Shown one piece after another: positions 1 to 11,519 of a DNA stretch of 64,000 nt. The stretch lies in contig NC_135071.1 of assembly GCF_051401765.1 (NCBI RefSeq), positions 20,796,961 to 20,860,960 on the forward strand. Reading direction: 5' to 3'. The notes under the pieces were generated by a model. That model was not told the origin of the DNA. It saw only the letters and a list, made by a program, of their open reading frames with translations, and made no database searches. Each line of letters opens with the position of its first letter. The stretch's first letter is position 1. The translations under genes and the position numbers were made by a program. This DNA is from Calliopsis andreniformis. Lineage: Eukaryota > Arthropoda > Insecta > Hymenoptera > Andrenidae.

Positions 1-55
1 AGTGTAAGAAAAAACACCCTTGTTCTTTGTTGTGTCGTGATTTGAAGAAAACGAC

Positions 56-1202
56 ATGTACTTTTGTGAATGGACATTGTTTCTGGTGGTGGTGATAAGT
101 TCCACCAGTGTGCAGCAGCCCCTTTTCTTTAAGACTACGTTTAAGGGGTTGTCTGGCGTTACTCCCAGGATCAATCTTCCAGATAGAGGTGAAATAACGG
201 CAGTCTATTACCATGATCAAACAATCGCGGTGGTCGACGTCGATTCCAACAATGAGTTACATAATTGCAATCTCATTGAAGTCTAGTAAGTGTTTCTCAT
301 TAAACATACAACAAATTCTGCTTATTAGCAATTATTACTAACTAGTCCATTTGATTAAAATTTTGGCATTATTTTAGCGAGCCAGAAGAAGCTAATGAAG
401 TCTTAAGAAATCTGTCGTCAGTGACGATCCCCCAACTAGTATCTTTTCAAGAGATAACGAAGCTCATGCAACAATGTGAGCTGTTAGACAAAATACAGCA
501 CGATGTTTTATCGAATTCGATGTTGAATTCTTTAAGCAGAGGTACCCGTGTAGTGGGTAATTCCTTGTCTCTTCTTTCAGGCATTCTGCCAGGTGAAAAT
601 TTTAAATTAATAATAGTTCCATCTCTTACATGCAAACTGAGATAAAAGAATCGGAATAACTTGTATTACTGTCGCAGGTACTAAATGGTGCGGTACAGGA
701 GATATAGCAGAAAACTATCATGACTTAGGCCAGGAAGCTGAAATTGATAGGTCAGTCAAACCGATAATCGTATTTTTTTTTATAATTTCTTAAGACTATT
801 ACTAATATTGCCTTGTACTTTTCAGATGCTGTCGCAGTCACGATCTTTGTCCCGTTAAAATTCGAGCTCAACAGACGCGATACAATCTTACCAACTACTC
901 TTTGTATACTAAGTATGACATTAAAATCCAATAATTTTTTCCATACCTTTGCTTATCACTGTGCCATATAAACTGTTATGTAAGAATAAATACATTTTAA
1001 TGTCACCTATTACAGATCCCACTGCATTTGTGATGAGGCATTATACAACTGTTTAAAGGCTACAAAACATCCAACAGCAAATATCATGGGGCACATATAT
1101 TTTAATTTGGTGAAAGTGCCTTGTATAGAAGATTTACCAAAAGATGACCGTTCTACCATAAGTCTAAAACGGCAATTTATTCCTGCTAAAATGTATTACT
1201 AA
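56..1202 (+). CDS. Secreted group III phospholipase A2
   Basis: Five coding exons join in frame: 56-285, 378-592, 678-750, 826-912 and 1016-1202 (792 nt, 263 residues plus stop). All introns are GT-AG. The first about 20 residues are a hydrophobic signal peptide, so the protein should be secreted. A region of about 125 residues with no motif I recognise follows. The phospholipase domain starts near residue 149. It carries the calcium-loop motif WCGTGDIA (W152) and the catalytic motif CCRSHDLCP (H178, D179). Those motifs define the group III family, which includes bee venom phospholipase A2 and many non-venom insect enzymes that hydrolyse the sn-2 ester of phospholipids using Ca2+. The long N-terminal region argues for a housekeeping or digestive paralogue rather than the short venom form; that is inference. 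It is convergent with the armadillo-repeat gene downstream. Confidence 0.92.
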
Positions 1203-1339
1203 AATGAACTTTTTCATTAGACAATTTTAAAATATTTTTATACTAAAAAGCTGTACAAATTGTTACTTATATCTATATCTAAATATTGCAACAGATGTAT
1301 TGTATCTGTATAGCCTAAATCTGTATTCTCTCTTACATA

Positions 1340-2832
1340 TTACTGTGTTATAGACACAACTGCTTCCTTTAGGAATAACTGTGGCATAAGGTCTTGGATA
1401 ATTTTTCTAATGTCGAAACAAGTATGGTTGTAAAGATTACCTAAAAAAATGTATATCAATATTGCATCTGTACAGTTAACTTTTTAATTTAGCAATAAAG
1501 TATTTTTAACTACCTATTAACCACAATGTCTCTTTTCTAATATGCATATACTGACATGAAAGTAACGTATTTAATAATGCTTTTAACTCTGATTTCTCAT
1601 ATTTTGGATTTTCTAAAAGAAATTTTGCTAATTGTCCAGATGTTTCGCAAATTGTATTGGCCAATACTCTTATACATGCTGTAATCTGAAATTAAAAAAT
1701 TTAGTACTATCATAAAGTTTATATAAATTTTACATTTTATATAATATAAAATGGTTACTAATTATATACCTCTTTTACTGCACTGCTGTTATTTTTAAAA
1801 TTTTGATACAGATACTCCACTATCAAATGCACTACATTATGTAAATATGAAATACAGAGATTCTCTGAAGATAATAAAGCTAACAACCAAATAAAATACG
1901 GATGTTCAAATGAAAGTTGTCTTTCCGTAGTAGCTTTAACAAGTTCAACCAGTTTATCTTTTCTAAAAGTGTTCATATAAATAATAATATGCTTTAGAAT
2001 TTTCAAGAAGATTATTATAAAAAATTGTAATTCTTACAGGATATATTCACAGCCACTGTGTATATAATGCATTGCAGAATATGCTACTGAAGGTAAAATG
2101 ATGTTATCACAATCGTGCATTAAGGATATAATATATTTTAAACAGTCTTGAGCATGAAGAACTTCAAAAGCTTTACTGCTTCCAGCAACTAAATTTCCTA
2201 TTGTCCATATACATACTTCCTAATAATAAAAATGATGTCAATTATATTAGCCACTTAGATATTATACTCTATATTTTTTTCTAACAACCTACCAATAAAG
2301 GATAGTTTAAACTTTCCAATTCTGTAATAAGATATGGTGCTATACTTTTGGTTAATGAAGTACAAGCCTTACTATTTCCAAGTGCTATGTTGCAACAGCA
2401 GTTAATGGCATACAACTGCAAAACTGGATCATTACCAGAAAAATCACGTACTAAAGAAAATAAAATATGATCTACTTTTAGAAAGGAATTGACATTCTCT
2501 TCACTCTGTGGAAAGTTAAAGTTAACATATTTACTAAGTATATTGCTTTAGAAAGAAAATGACAAAACTTGGTTCAAACTTATAACCTGAATAAGAGCAT
2601 TCTGTAGTTGCTTGTATTCCTCAATAGACAACGACTTATTTTTCAACGCTTTAGCTTTCTTAATAACAAATTCCGTCGTAAAAGATGAATCAGGAACAAT
2701 ATTTCCTAAAGCCACACGATTTTTATTTAATACTTTTGTACGATGCTCCTTTCTTTCTTTAGAGGCAATTTCTCTTAAATTGTCTCTTATAATTTCGACA
2801 GTATCCGTCGTCATTGAATTACTAATTTCCAT
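1340..2832 (-). CDS. Armadillo-repeat protein, TMCO6-like / importin-alpha-related
   Basis: Six exons on the minus strand join in frame: 2587-2832, 2293-2505, 2038-2219, 1770-1962, 1514-1685 and 1340-1440 (1107 nt, 368 residues). The start is the ATG at 2832, because an in-frame stop lies upstream. The N-terminus (about residues 10-45) is rich in Lys, Arg and Glu and recalls an importin-beta-binding-like segment. The rest is a run of helical ARM-type repeats, with a motif GNLVAGSSKA typical of importin-alpha superhelices and a late repeat reading LWLIGNLYNHT. Length and repeat pattern fit TMCO6, a poorly characterised importin-alpha relative. A divergent importin-alpha-like protein is the alternative. 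Its 3' end faces that of the phospholipase gene, and an AATAAA on this strand (1176-1181) lies inside the phospholipase coding exon. Confidence 0.75.
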
Positions 2833-3198
2833 TCTCTTTCTTTCAGTAGGCTTTCGCTTTCATAAAAAATCTAAAAAATAACTTTTCTAGATAATTAATT
2901 ATTTTACATTTATTAAGAGTTTACGATCAGCTGATCCAAACAATCACTGATCTGTGTATGCACAAATTGACTTCATTCAGGTGGCGCTAAACCGCATACT
3001 ACTACACCTAACGTAAAATGTAACTAATGCTACACCGTATTCATACACAAATCAATCACAGTAATGTATAAACGTAGCTTAATAATTTAATTCCTTTTTC
3101 ATCAAAGTTATACAAGATATGTCTCATAAATTAACATGAACAGAAAATTATTGAATGTTTTAAAATGTAATAATTCATAGTTCTTAGCAGCAAAATGA
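2833..3198. other. Intergenic spacer between TMCO6-like gene and MEIOB
   Basis: AT-rich spacer between two minus-strand genes. It should hold the MEIOB 3' UTR and the promoter and 5' UTR of the TMCO6-like gene. A minus-strand AATAAA (TTTATT on the plus strand near 2910) is a plausible MEIOB poly(A) signal. I see no gene. Confidence 0.5.
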
Positions 3199-5185
3199 TC
3201 AGTATGTGTTCATATTAATAAGTTCATCCAGTGATTCCGTATTATCCTCATCTTCGTTTCGAGAAATCGATAGAATGTTGTACACGGCACTGGGAAAGGC
3301 GGATGTTGGACCGAGTACATGTAATCGAATGTCGCATTTCTCCAACGCGTATTTCCATTTTAGGTCTTCGCGTTGAGGAAGTAACATTGCCTGAAGAAGG
3401 TCGTGGAAAGTCTAGTTTTAAGACGGTCATGTTTAACGCACTATATAGTTCATAAGATTGTCTTCAAAAACCTGAAATTCTTTAGCTGTGCAATTAAGAA
3501 CACGTTCGGCTGCATCCCCGGATAATCGACAGCCGATAAGATATCCTGTGTCATCTTTCAAGTTTACTTTCAGATTGAGACTTACTGTGTTCAGAGGTAC
3601 GCGAGTTCCATTACCAGAAGGGCATTCAAGATTCATGCAAGAATCTTGACCGTCAAGAACGATTTTCTTGCATAATGCGCTACGAAATGTCAAAGATAAA
3701 TGTTTGGAAAAAATTCAAATGTCTACTGCAATCGAAATAGAAGAAAAATGAACCATCTAGTGGTTATTGTTCCAGGACTCGTGCTATCTACGTTTATATC
3801 CATCACGTAGGCTTTCAAAATCGTGGCAAATTGAATTCTCTCTCCCTGTTTTGTCTTCTTTTTTAACTTGTTCGAGATATCTTGTACGGTCATTACAGTA
3901 GTAATTGTGTCCGCTAACGAATAAAATGAAACAATGAAGGAAATGATTTTTTTTATAAAGCTCAATGAATTCGCTAATCGTAATTTGACCTCATTCTTAC
4001 GATTTGGTACAGCAAAGGCGTCTTCAGACTTCACGTCAGGATCGTAACGTTGAATGGAATTTCTCACAATCGTCGTTTGTGGTACGTTAGGGTTCTCGGT
4101 TATCAAAGTTTTCCTAACTGTAAATTTATAATCGCAAATCTTTATAATCATTCTCTATTTCATAAGAGAAAGTGTTTAACTAACTGTAGGACCTATAGAT
4201 AAAACAGTTTGTTTCCTGAATTTATCATAAATGACCCGGGCGTCCGATAAAAAAAGCGCGGTTCGGTTTGGTTCCCAAAATGCAGCTCTCTGAATCCACT
4301 GATCTTCCCAAAGAACCATAGAGGCTACCTCATCAGTTGATCCATCTGCTGCTTCGAATTTACGGAATCTTATGCTCCTACCGTCCCGTGTTATTACGTT
4401 ACGAATATCGCTGACCTGTCGAGTATCGATCTGTGTCAGATGAACGTGATTACAATTTAGGAAAGAAGAATTCTGAGATTCAACCCTAGGAACCTACAAA
4501 AGTGACTACGACCAACACGTCGATATATTGATCGCGTAGCGCTTCCAGGTTTTCAAAAATGCTGTTCAGACTTCGCAGTCCTGTTAAGCTTTTAACTGGC
4601 AGCTTCAGCAATGGTTCATATTTTCCACGTGCTGGTGTGTCATGCAATTGTATTAGCGCATTGCCTTCGTTCACTGTTAGGCTACATGAACTGGACACAG
4701 ATGGAACGAAGGGTTCGTTCCTGTCATCAGCGTGACGCTCGATCACTTTTGGATTAATCACTTCCACTGTAAGTCATATTTCGAAGGATATATCATTTCA
4801 AAATTTAAAACTGTACGTTATTTAATTTTGAATGCAATACAAACCCACGCTACCAATAGGAAAGTTCGAAAATAATTTCTTTACAAACTGTACGCTACCC
4901 CATACGGTCACGTTTATGGTGTCTCTTTCAGAATCACGTAACGTGAACGTCCATACGCCTCGTTCCCCATAATTAACTGAAATCAACAATCGAATGCTTT
5001 ACTTATTTATTATTTGTTAGGATACCGGTTCCTATTGAACAATTTGTTTCAAAAGGGAAAGTACATCTCGTTCTTGTGGCATCGATCGTTTTCATATTGA
5101 AGCTATTTATAATTACGCCTATGATAAGAGCGTTTTGCGTGCCAGGTTGTAAAGACTCCAATTCCTGCCTCTGAACACCTGACAT
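3199..5185 (-). CDS. meiob: MEIOB, meiosis-specific OB-domain protein (hold'em orthologue)
   Basis: Eight exons on the minus strand join in frame: 5026-5185, 4845-4976, 4498-4766, 4193-4415, 4001-4117, 3754-3913, 3472-3679 and 3199-3390 (1461 nt, 486 residues; human MEIOB is about the same length). Family motifs are visible throughout: FTLRDS and TVWGS in the first OB fold, VLWEDQWIQRAAFW and DARVIYDKFRK in the second, and KTLITENPNVP with YVMDINVDS entering the third. A zinc-ribbon-like set of cysteines lies at about residues 354, 357, 368 and 373. MEIOB is an RPA1-related protein that binds single-stranded DNA with SPATA22 at meiotic recombination sites. I chose the ATG at 5185 by homology; the frame stays open upstream to 5308. 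The exon 2 donor (GTTTGT) is weak but gives the conserved spacing. Confidence 0.92.
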
Positions 5186-5663
5186 TCTTTTAATCTGAAC
5201 GATAGAACGAAGTTTTGTTCGAATAGAGAACACTGTAAACTTTACACGTTCCAATCTTCGAAGAAGTACGTACAAAAGGAGTTTTCGCGCTACTGCTGCC
5301 AACCACATTCAAATTGCGACCAGTCATTTGAAATTTCAGCATACTTTATTCAATTCTTCCTATTACGAGATGTAAACTTATAAGAAACGCTGGAAATAAA
5401 TCAGATAGTTTTCCTCTTAATAATCAAAATAATTTCAAGGCGCAAATAAACAACTGATCATTGATAATTAATATTTGAAAGCATTGTTGTAAAGGAGGCT
5501 TAAGTTGAACTGCACGTTATCATGTTGGCAGTCCTGCAACGAATGGCACTTGGATTCACTTTCATTGACTTAGTGACGTTGGTTCGTAGGAGGTGAACTT
5601 TCGTGCGAGTTTTATGATTTGAGGAGCTTTTCGAATTTTTACGTGTTACGATTCTCGGCAACG
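5186..5663. promoter_or_regulatory. Divergent promoter region of MEIOB and alpha-SNAP
   Basis: The 478 bases between the divergent start codons must hold both promoters and both 5' UTRs, unless one gene has a distant 5' exon. The alpha-SNAP side (about 5560-5663) looks like a continuous 5' UTR. I recognise no TATA box, which suits housekeeping-type initiation. Confidence 0.45.
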
Positions 5664-7350
5664 ATGGCTGACAGTGAACAGAAGGCAATGCAATTGCTGG
5701 CCGAAGCTGAGAAGAAGTTGAATTCGAAGGGTTTCTTCGGTTCTCTGTTTGGGTAAGTTTACTACATCGATTTGCTTGAACTCGTCCGATACTCTTCATC
5801 TTTCATATCTTCTTTCGCGTTGTTTACTTTCATCTATTATGTCTATGGATTGGTGTCACCCTTTTCGTATTCTTTAAAACAATAGTTGTATCTTGAAGAT
5901 ATTTTTGTCTTCATCTGACACATTGTTAATTCGTACACGCTTACATGCGCATATCTGTATATGTAGCAGTTGCCATTCAGTCACGATATATCGTGTCAAA
6001 ACTAAATTAAGATGCATCGTATGGAATCACGAGAACATTAATTTTTGACAAACCAATAATTATGTGGTATTTACCACTATCTTGCATTCCTATGTGTTTC
6101 ACAATCTTTGTTTCTATTATTGGTGAAAACTTTGGATGAGTCATCTTGTGTAGAGAAAGAAAATAATGTAACAAGAATCATAAGCTGACACAGATCATTT
6201 TTTGGACATATTTTTAAAAGAATTTCTTCAAGAATACAAGTAGAAAATTTGAAACTGAGAAATTTTGATTTTTGGCATCCATTACTTTTTATGTTACAGT
6301 GGATCGTCAAAAGTTGAAGAAGCCATAGAATGTTATCAACGTGCAGCACATATGTTCAAAATGGCAAAAAAATGGAGCTCTGCTGGAAGTGCTTTTTATG
6401 AAACAGCAGAGTTACATGCAAAGGCAGGCAGCCGTCATGATGCAGCTACCAATTATGTGGATGCTGCTACTTGTTTTAAGAAAACTAATATAAATGGTAT
6501 AATTATGTTCGTAGCCTTTGATTTGGACTACTAGAAAATCAATTTTAATGGGTTTGGCTTATTTGTAGAGGCAATTAGTTGCTTGTTAAAAGCAATTGAA
6601 ATTTATACTGACATGGGTCGCTTTACAATGGCTGCTAAACACCATCAAAGCATAGCTGAAATGTATGAAAGTGAAGCTGTTGATCTTGAGAGGGCAATTC
6701 ATCATTATGAACAAGCTGCTGACTATTTTCATGGAGAAGAGAGCAATTCATCTGCTAATAAGTGTCTTTTGAAAGTTGCACAATATGCTGCGCAACTTGA
6801 AAATTATGAAAAAGCTATTCAAATTTATGAGCAGGTAACTCAAATTATATTACTTGTATATTTGGCTCGAGAATGTGAACTTATAAAAGTTTGTTTTTGG
6901 GTTTTTTGTAGGTTGCTTCTGCATCTTTAGAAAGTTCATTACTAAAATATAGTGCAAAGGAGTACTTCTTTCGTGCAGCACTGTGTCATTTATGTGTAGA
7001 TGTATTAAATGCACAACATGCAATTGAACGTTACCAGGATCAATATCCTGCATTCCAAGATTCTAGAGAGTGTAAATTAATAAAGGTACAGAGCAGAAAT
7101 ATCTTTTTACCATTGACTAGACCAGACATTGGTTAAATATGTTGATTCACTAAAGGTAATCTCGCATTACATTTTGGTATAATGGAGGTTTTTATTTCAG
7201 ACATTGATAGAGCATCTTGAAGAACAACATCTCGAAGGTTTTACAGAAGCGGTAAAAGAATACGATTCAATTTCACGACTGGATCAGTGGTATACAACAG
7301 TATTGTTACGTATTAAAAAGCAGGTTAACGATAATCCAGATTTACGCTGA
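5664..7350 (+). CDS. alphaSnap: Alpha-SNAP, soluble NSF attachment protein
   Basis: Five exons join in frame: 5664-5752, 6300-6496, 6569-6834, 6912-7085 and 7201-7350 (876 nt, 291 residues, the usual family length). The protein begins [18 protein letters not shown] and has the family's TPR-like helical repeats ([46 protein letters not shown]). The C-terminal segment [15 protein letters not shown] is the region needed to stimulate NSF. Alpha-SNAP is a cytosolic adaptor that recruits the NSF ATPase to SNARE complexes so they can be taken apart after membrane fusion. No key element is missing. The gene is divergent from MEIOB and has a long AT-rich 3' region. Confidence 0.98.
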
Positions 7351-10160
7351 TCGGTTTATTCTTCGTACTCTTTTCTGTCGATGATTATTAATCTAATTCT
7401 ATATGTATTCTCTTTTAAGTCATATCCTGCTTTCAGTGGACGTTGTAAAGTAGTTTTGTTTTTATACCCAAATATATTTTTCATAACATCTCCTTGTACT
7501 CTTGGCAACTACTTCGCGTTCATCAATTAAGTTATTGTATATTCATAGAATATCATCATCGAAGAGTATAAAGAACAAACTTCGAATATTCTACGATTCT
7601 TAACTAGTTCATTTCAATTATGCCGATATACAGGGCATACGAATAAGTATACTAAATACTATTGAAACTCTGTTAATATTCATACTATAGCTTGCTACAA
7701 AATCATAGAGTTTAGGCACTTTAATTTCGATGGATATAAACGCAATAAATTACCGAAAAATGATAGCTATTGATTTGTATAGATTTTATAACTTGAGTAG
7801 ATGTGGTGCAGTTTTAAGTGACCAATTGTTAATATATTATGTGAGTACAGAAGGAACAATTGTAGGTAATGTTAATTCAGAAATTACAGTATAATCTGTT
7901 ATTATTTTCTATACAATTTTTTCTGGAGGTGTGGCAACAAGATAAATATCTTTACACTGCCAGAGTATCAGAATTATAAATGCAATGTGCATATTGTCTT
8001 CTGAAACTAACATATTTCCAATTCATATAAAGTTTTCTTTTTTTCTTTTTTGAAAATTTATTCATATATTTAATCATATTGATAAATTTTAGGTATTTGT
8101 GATCGTAATATGCATTTAACTACAGTACAGTTGTATTTTGCTTAAATTGCTGTTGTTCTTATTTTAATTAAAATACACTTGTTTGTTTTTCTCTTGTTAA
8201 AAATTGTTTTTATTCATGTATATTTATATACTTAGAAGTAGATTTGAAATAGTGTGTGTATATTATAGATCAACAAACATAAATGCGTTGTAAAAAAATT
8301 TAATTTATTTGATGTTAATTTAAAACGAATCGAATTGTTTGAATTTCCGTATATATATATATATATATATACATATGTATAAAAGTATCTCATTAAACAG
8401 AAATAGATTTAATATTGCATGCAGAAGAGCATAAAAAAAGAGATGCAGTGTTTAATGCGTATAGTTTATAGATTATTATTTCATTGTAAAAAGCTGATGA
8501 TTATACAAATGTTAAATCGTTTTATTCCTACCAAAAGGATTACTGGAATTAAATATATAATATAAGGTGAAGCGTCTATATCGCGCAATCTTTTACTTTT
8601 AATAAGTTCTGTATAGATTTATATATTGTACTTGTGCAATAACTTTTTAACTGGCAAATAATTATTTGTTATCTAGCATGTGCAATTTTTTCAATCTTAT
8701 TTATGAGTCAGTGTGAAACTGAATGAATTATGAGTTGGTCCGCACGCATTATAATACTCTGTATTTTATTACGATCAAATATCTCAAAATGTACTTATTT
8801 TCTTTCATCTGAAACTGTGTTAGCAATAAGAATTTTTTTGGGATAACAAAAAATCAGTGCAAACGTATAATACAAGTGGATACTCTGGAAACGTAATGAT
8901 AAAATTCGGTTTTGTTTTAAGGATGTTGATTTACTACTTACGAATAAGTACGTTGGTATATTGTATATATTTCATTTTTCAATTTATGATTAAAATAATT
9001 ACATCAAATAATCGGGACAACTTTTATGTGCATGAAGGCCATAATGGCTACGATAACGCTTTGAGTTCGAAGAAAATTCGTAGCACCACATAATAGATTC
9101 ATTAATGGTAATGATGATATGCTTGAAAAGCTACGACCCCGTTATTGAGAATAATAAAGGCAATATCTAGTCGCAGCAAAGAATATATCTAGACACTGGT
9201 AATCATTTTATAATGTGTCTCACCTATCTAATAAAATAATTTAACACTGTACACGTTCTTTAAGCTATAACATGGTAGTGGAGTAGACAATACGATGAAA
9301 TTTTACGCATTGAATTACTCGTTCGAAGCATGCATAATTTTTTTTAAACGAAATTCAAATATGCAGGATCAACATAGGAGAAATGGTTGTAATTTTCCTT
9401 GTACTGTATTGCATATTATCGACCGAGCATACTATGATAGACTTACTTTGTAAATAAAAACAATTGGATACAAATCCATATTTGGTGTATCATGAATATT
9501 CATTTTTTCAGTTTACTGCGAAAACTGGAAGTCTTCTGAACTTCGAACAGAATTCCCGCCATAAGAATGAGAATTAAGAAACTATGGAAACCTACATTTT
9601 AAATCGACATTTGTAGTCATTACTTTTGAAACATAATCAAATTCCGATCAATCTACTACAAAATTCGTATCCCCCAAACAATAGATCAAAGATCTATAAA
9701 ATGTAGGAAAAATTCCGACCAATGGCGCACAAGAGCCACGAGAAAGAAGCCTTTCTCATTGGAAGAAAATATGTTACAAGAATATATAGACACACTACGC
9801 CTCTCGTGATAGAAGAATGCGGTCACTGAACCTGAACGCTTCAATACTTAAATATCGATTAAAAACAATTTCAGCATGCAAGGAGTTCAAGGCTGTTAGA
9901 TAAACGTAGGCCCGAAATAAGGAAATCCCGTAGTGATCAATCGCGATCGTACAAACTCCTACATACATGTCCTGATCTCTCTTTCTTTTTATTTGACACA
10001 TGATGCGATTTTCGTTCGAACGGCAGTACTTCACATGCGGCTGATCGAAGACCTCTCGTTTCGACAGATGTGCCGTGAGCATTGCATGTTTTGACTTTGT
10101 TTCGCCTTCTCTGCGAACTTTTTCTCGCCGATTCTCGACCACACGACGTAATATCAAACA
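7351..10160. other. AT-rich 3' UTR and intergenic region after alpha-SNAP
   Basis: Very AT-rich sequence without a recognisable gene. Candidate poly(A) signals on the plus strand lie at 7744-7749 and 9453-9458, so the alpha-SNAP 3' UTR may be 0.4 or up to about 2 kb long. A TA dinucleotide run sits at about 8349-8379. The small open frames here have no recognisable similarity. Confidence 0.5.
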
Positions 10161-10256
10161 AATAAAATTGATCGACTCGTGACCGAGGAAAATCGAGCCC
10201 CGGATCATCGAGGTGGCAACCAAAATTTTGGGTTTGAACACGTTCATCCTCAGACA
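10161..10256 (+). other. Probable 5' UTR exon of the ZNF706-like gene
   Basis: A good splice donor (ACAG then GTGAGC) begins at 10257, and the first coding exon of the ZNF706-like gene follows an acceptor ending at 10824, just before its ATG. A noncoding first exon ending here is therefore likely. Its 5' end is unknown; the start given is nominal. Confidence 0.4.
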
Positions 10257-10825
10257 GGTGAGCTATCTCTTTCGGAAATCTTTTCTTTCATCCCTTCATG
10301 CGTTACGATTTGTTACATTCTGAGAGCAAAATACTCGCATTTGTATTTTACTCGACGCGTCCTCGATAACAATGCGATACATCATGATGCGTCGAGCGAT
10401 CTTTGGCACATCGGTCACCTATTTTGTAGGTTGGGTATGGGTCGCGGAGTAATCTCGGCAGAAGAGAAAGTACGTAATAATAGTCTGTTAAAGAGAAAGG
10501 AACGGAGTCTTCGTAGATGAGCGAAGGTGCATCGTACAGACTTACAACGATTTTTGGAGTAATATTTGGAGTATCAGGAAAAAATCCATTATACTGTTCT
10601 GTCATTGATAATTCTATAATTTTGATAACAATGACATTCAAAAATTATCTAATAAAATAACAGGAAACATGCATGTTGACGCTTAATAAAGATAATGGAT
10701 TTCTATCCAGACCCTTTCTTTTTTGAATATTCTTTTTCTTTTTACAATATAATTTGATTGTTTCTAATCTTGCAATAAATATTTTTTTAAAGTGTTTGGT
10801 AGAATAATAGAGATATTCTTTTAGA

Positions 10826-11172
10826 ATGGCCCGTGGACAACAGAGGATTCAATCACAAGCTAAGGCAGCAGAAAAAGCTGCAAAAGTAAAGAAACAACAG
10901 GGTCATAGTGCCAATGATCAGAAGAAGGCAGCACAAAAAGCTTTAGTACATGTCTGCACAATTTGCAAGGTAGATATCTAATCTCTATAATTAAATAGAA
11001 ATAATTAAGTTTAGCTTATCAATTCACCAAGATCATTATTTGTACAACTGGAAATAATGTATATATCTGTTAATGTTAACAGGCACAAATGCCAGATCCA
11101 AAGACCTATAAGCAACACTTTGAGAATAAACATCCTAAAAATGAGTTACCAGAAGACTTAAAGAATATATGA
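10826..11172 (+). CDS. ZNF706-like small C2H2 zinc-finger protein
   Basis: Two exons (10826-10969 and 11083-11172) encode 77 residues. The protein begins MARGQQRIQSQAKAAEKAAK, a Lys/Ala/Gln-rich 4F5/SERF-type N-terminus. It continues with one C2H2 finger: C44, C47, H60 and H65. Length, N-terminal sequence and finger position match vertebrate ZNF706 (76 residues) and its insect orthologues. Family members are linked to transcriptional repression and, through the SERF-like segment, to effects on protein aggregation; neither is shown by this sequence. An acceptor immediately precedes the ATG, implying a 5' UTR intron. The 3' UTR carries AATAAA at 11514-11519. Confidence 0.95.
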
Positions 11173-11513
11173 GAGTGTGATCTCTCTTAATGGTATGGAG
11201 AAGGAGGATGAAGCAAAGGAAATTACTTCAAATGACAAAAGTGATATAGTTCAGCGTTTAACTGATTATGACATAGTCTAAAGTAAGAAATTAAATTAAA
11301 CGTTGTTAGTATTTAACATGAGCTATTGCACAACCGTGACATGGATTTTTGTGCACAATCTGAAATTATTGTGACACCATTGACGAATTACTCTTGCGAT
11401 AAAAATTTAATTTTTTCCCAAAGATGTTCGGTATTCTTCATCTAATAATCTAATTCATAATCACTAAGTTTCCACATACGCATAAAAATAATAGAATATG
11501 TACATTGCCAAGA

Positions 11514-11519
11514 AATAAA
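11514..11519 (+). promoter_or_regulatory. Poly(A) signal of ZNF706-like gene
   Basis: AATAAA about 340 bases after the stop codon, the first canonical hexamer downstream. Confidence 0.6.

Noticed and set aside
4843..4855. Stronger-looking donors (GTGGGT, GTAGCG) for MEIOB exon 2
   Set aside because: GTGGGT breaks the frame, and GTAGCG deletes residues conserved in the first OB fold. The weaker GTTTGT donor keeps both.
5186..5308. Upstream extension of MEIOB to an in-frame ATG at 5308
   Set aside because: The extra 41 residues are hydrophobic and basic, unlike the MEIOB N-terminus, and the family starts just before the first OB fold.
9795..10247. Minus-strand open frame of 150 codons upstream of the ZNF706-like gene
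   Set aside because: Not recognisable, and it overlaps the probable 5' UTR exon of the plus-strand gene.
10179..10520. Frame starting at GTG 10179 as an N-terminal extension of the ZNF706-like protein
   Set aside because: It begins with a non-ATG codon and is interrupted by the 5' UTR donor. The ATG at 10826 matches the family start exactly.
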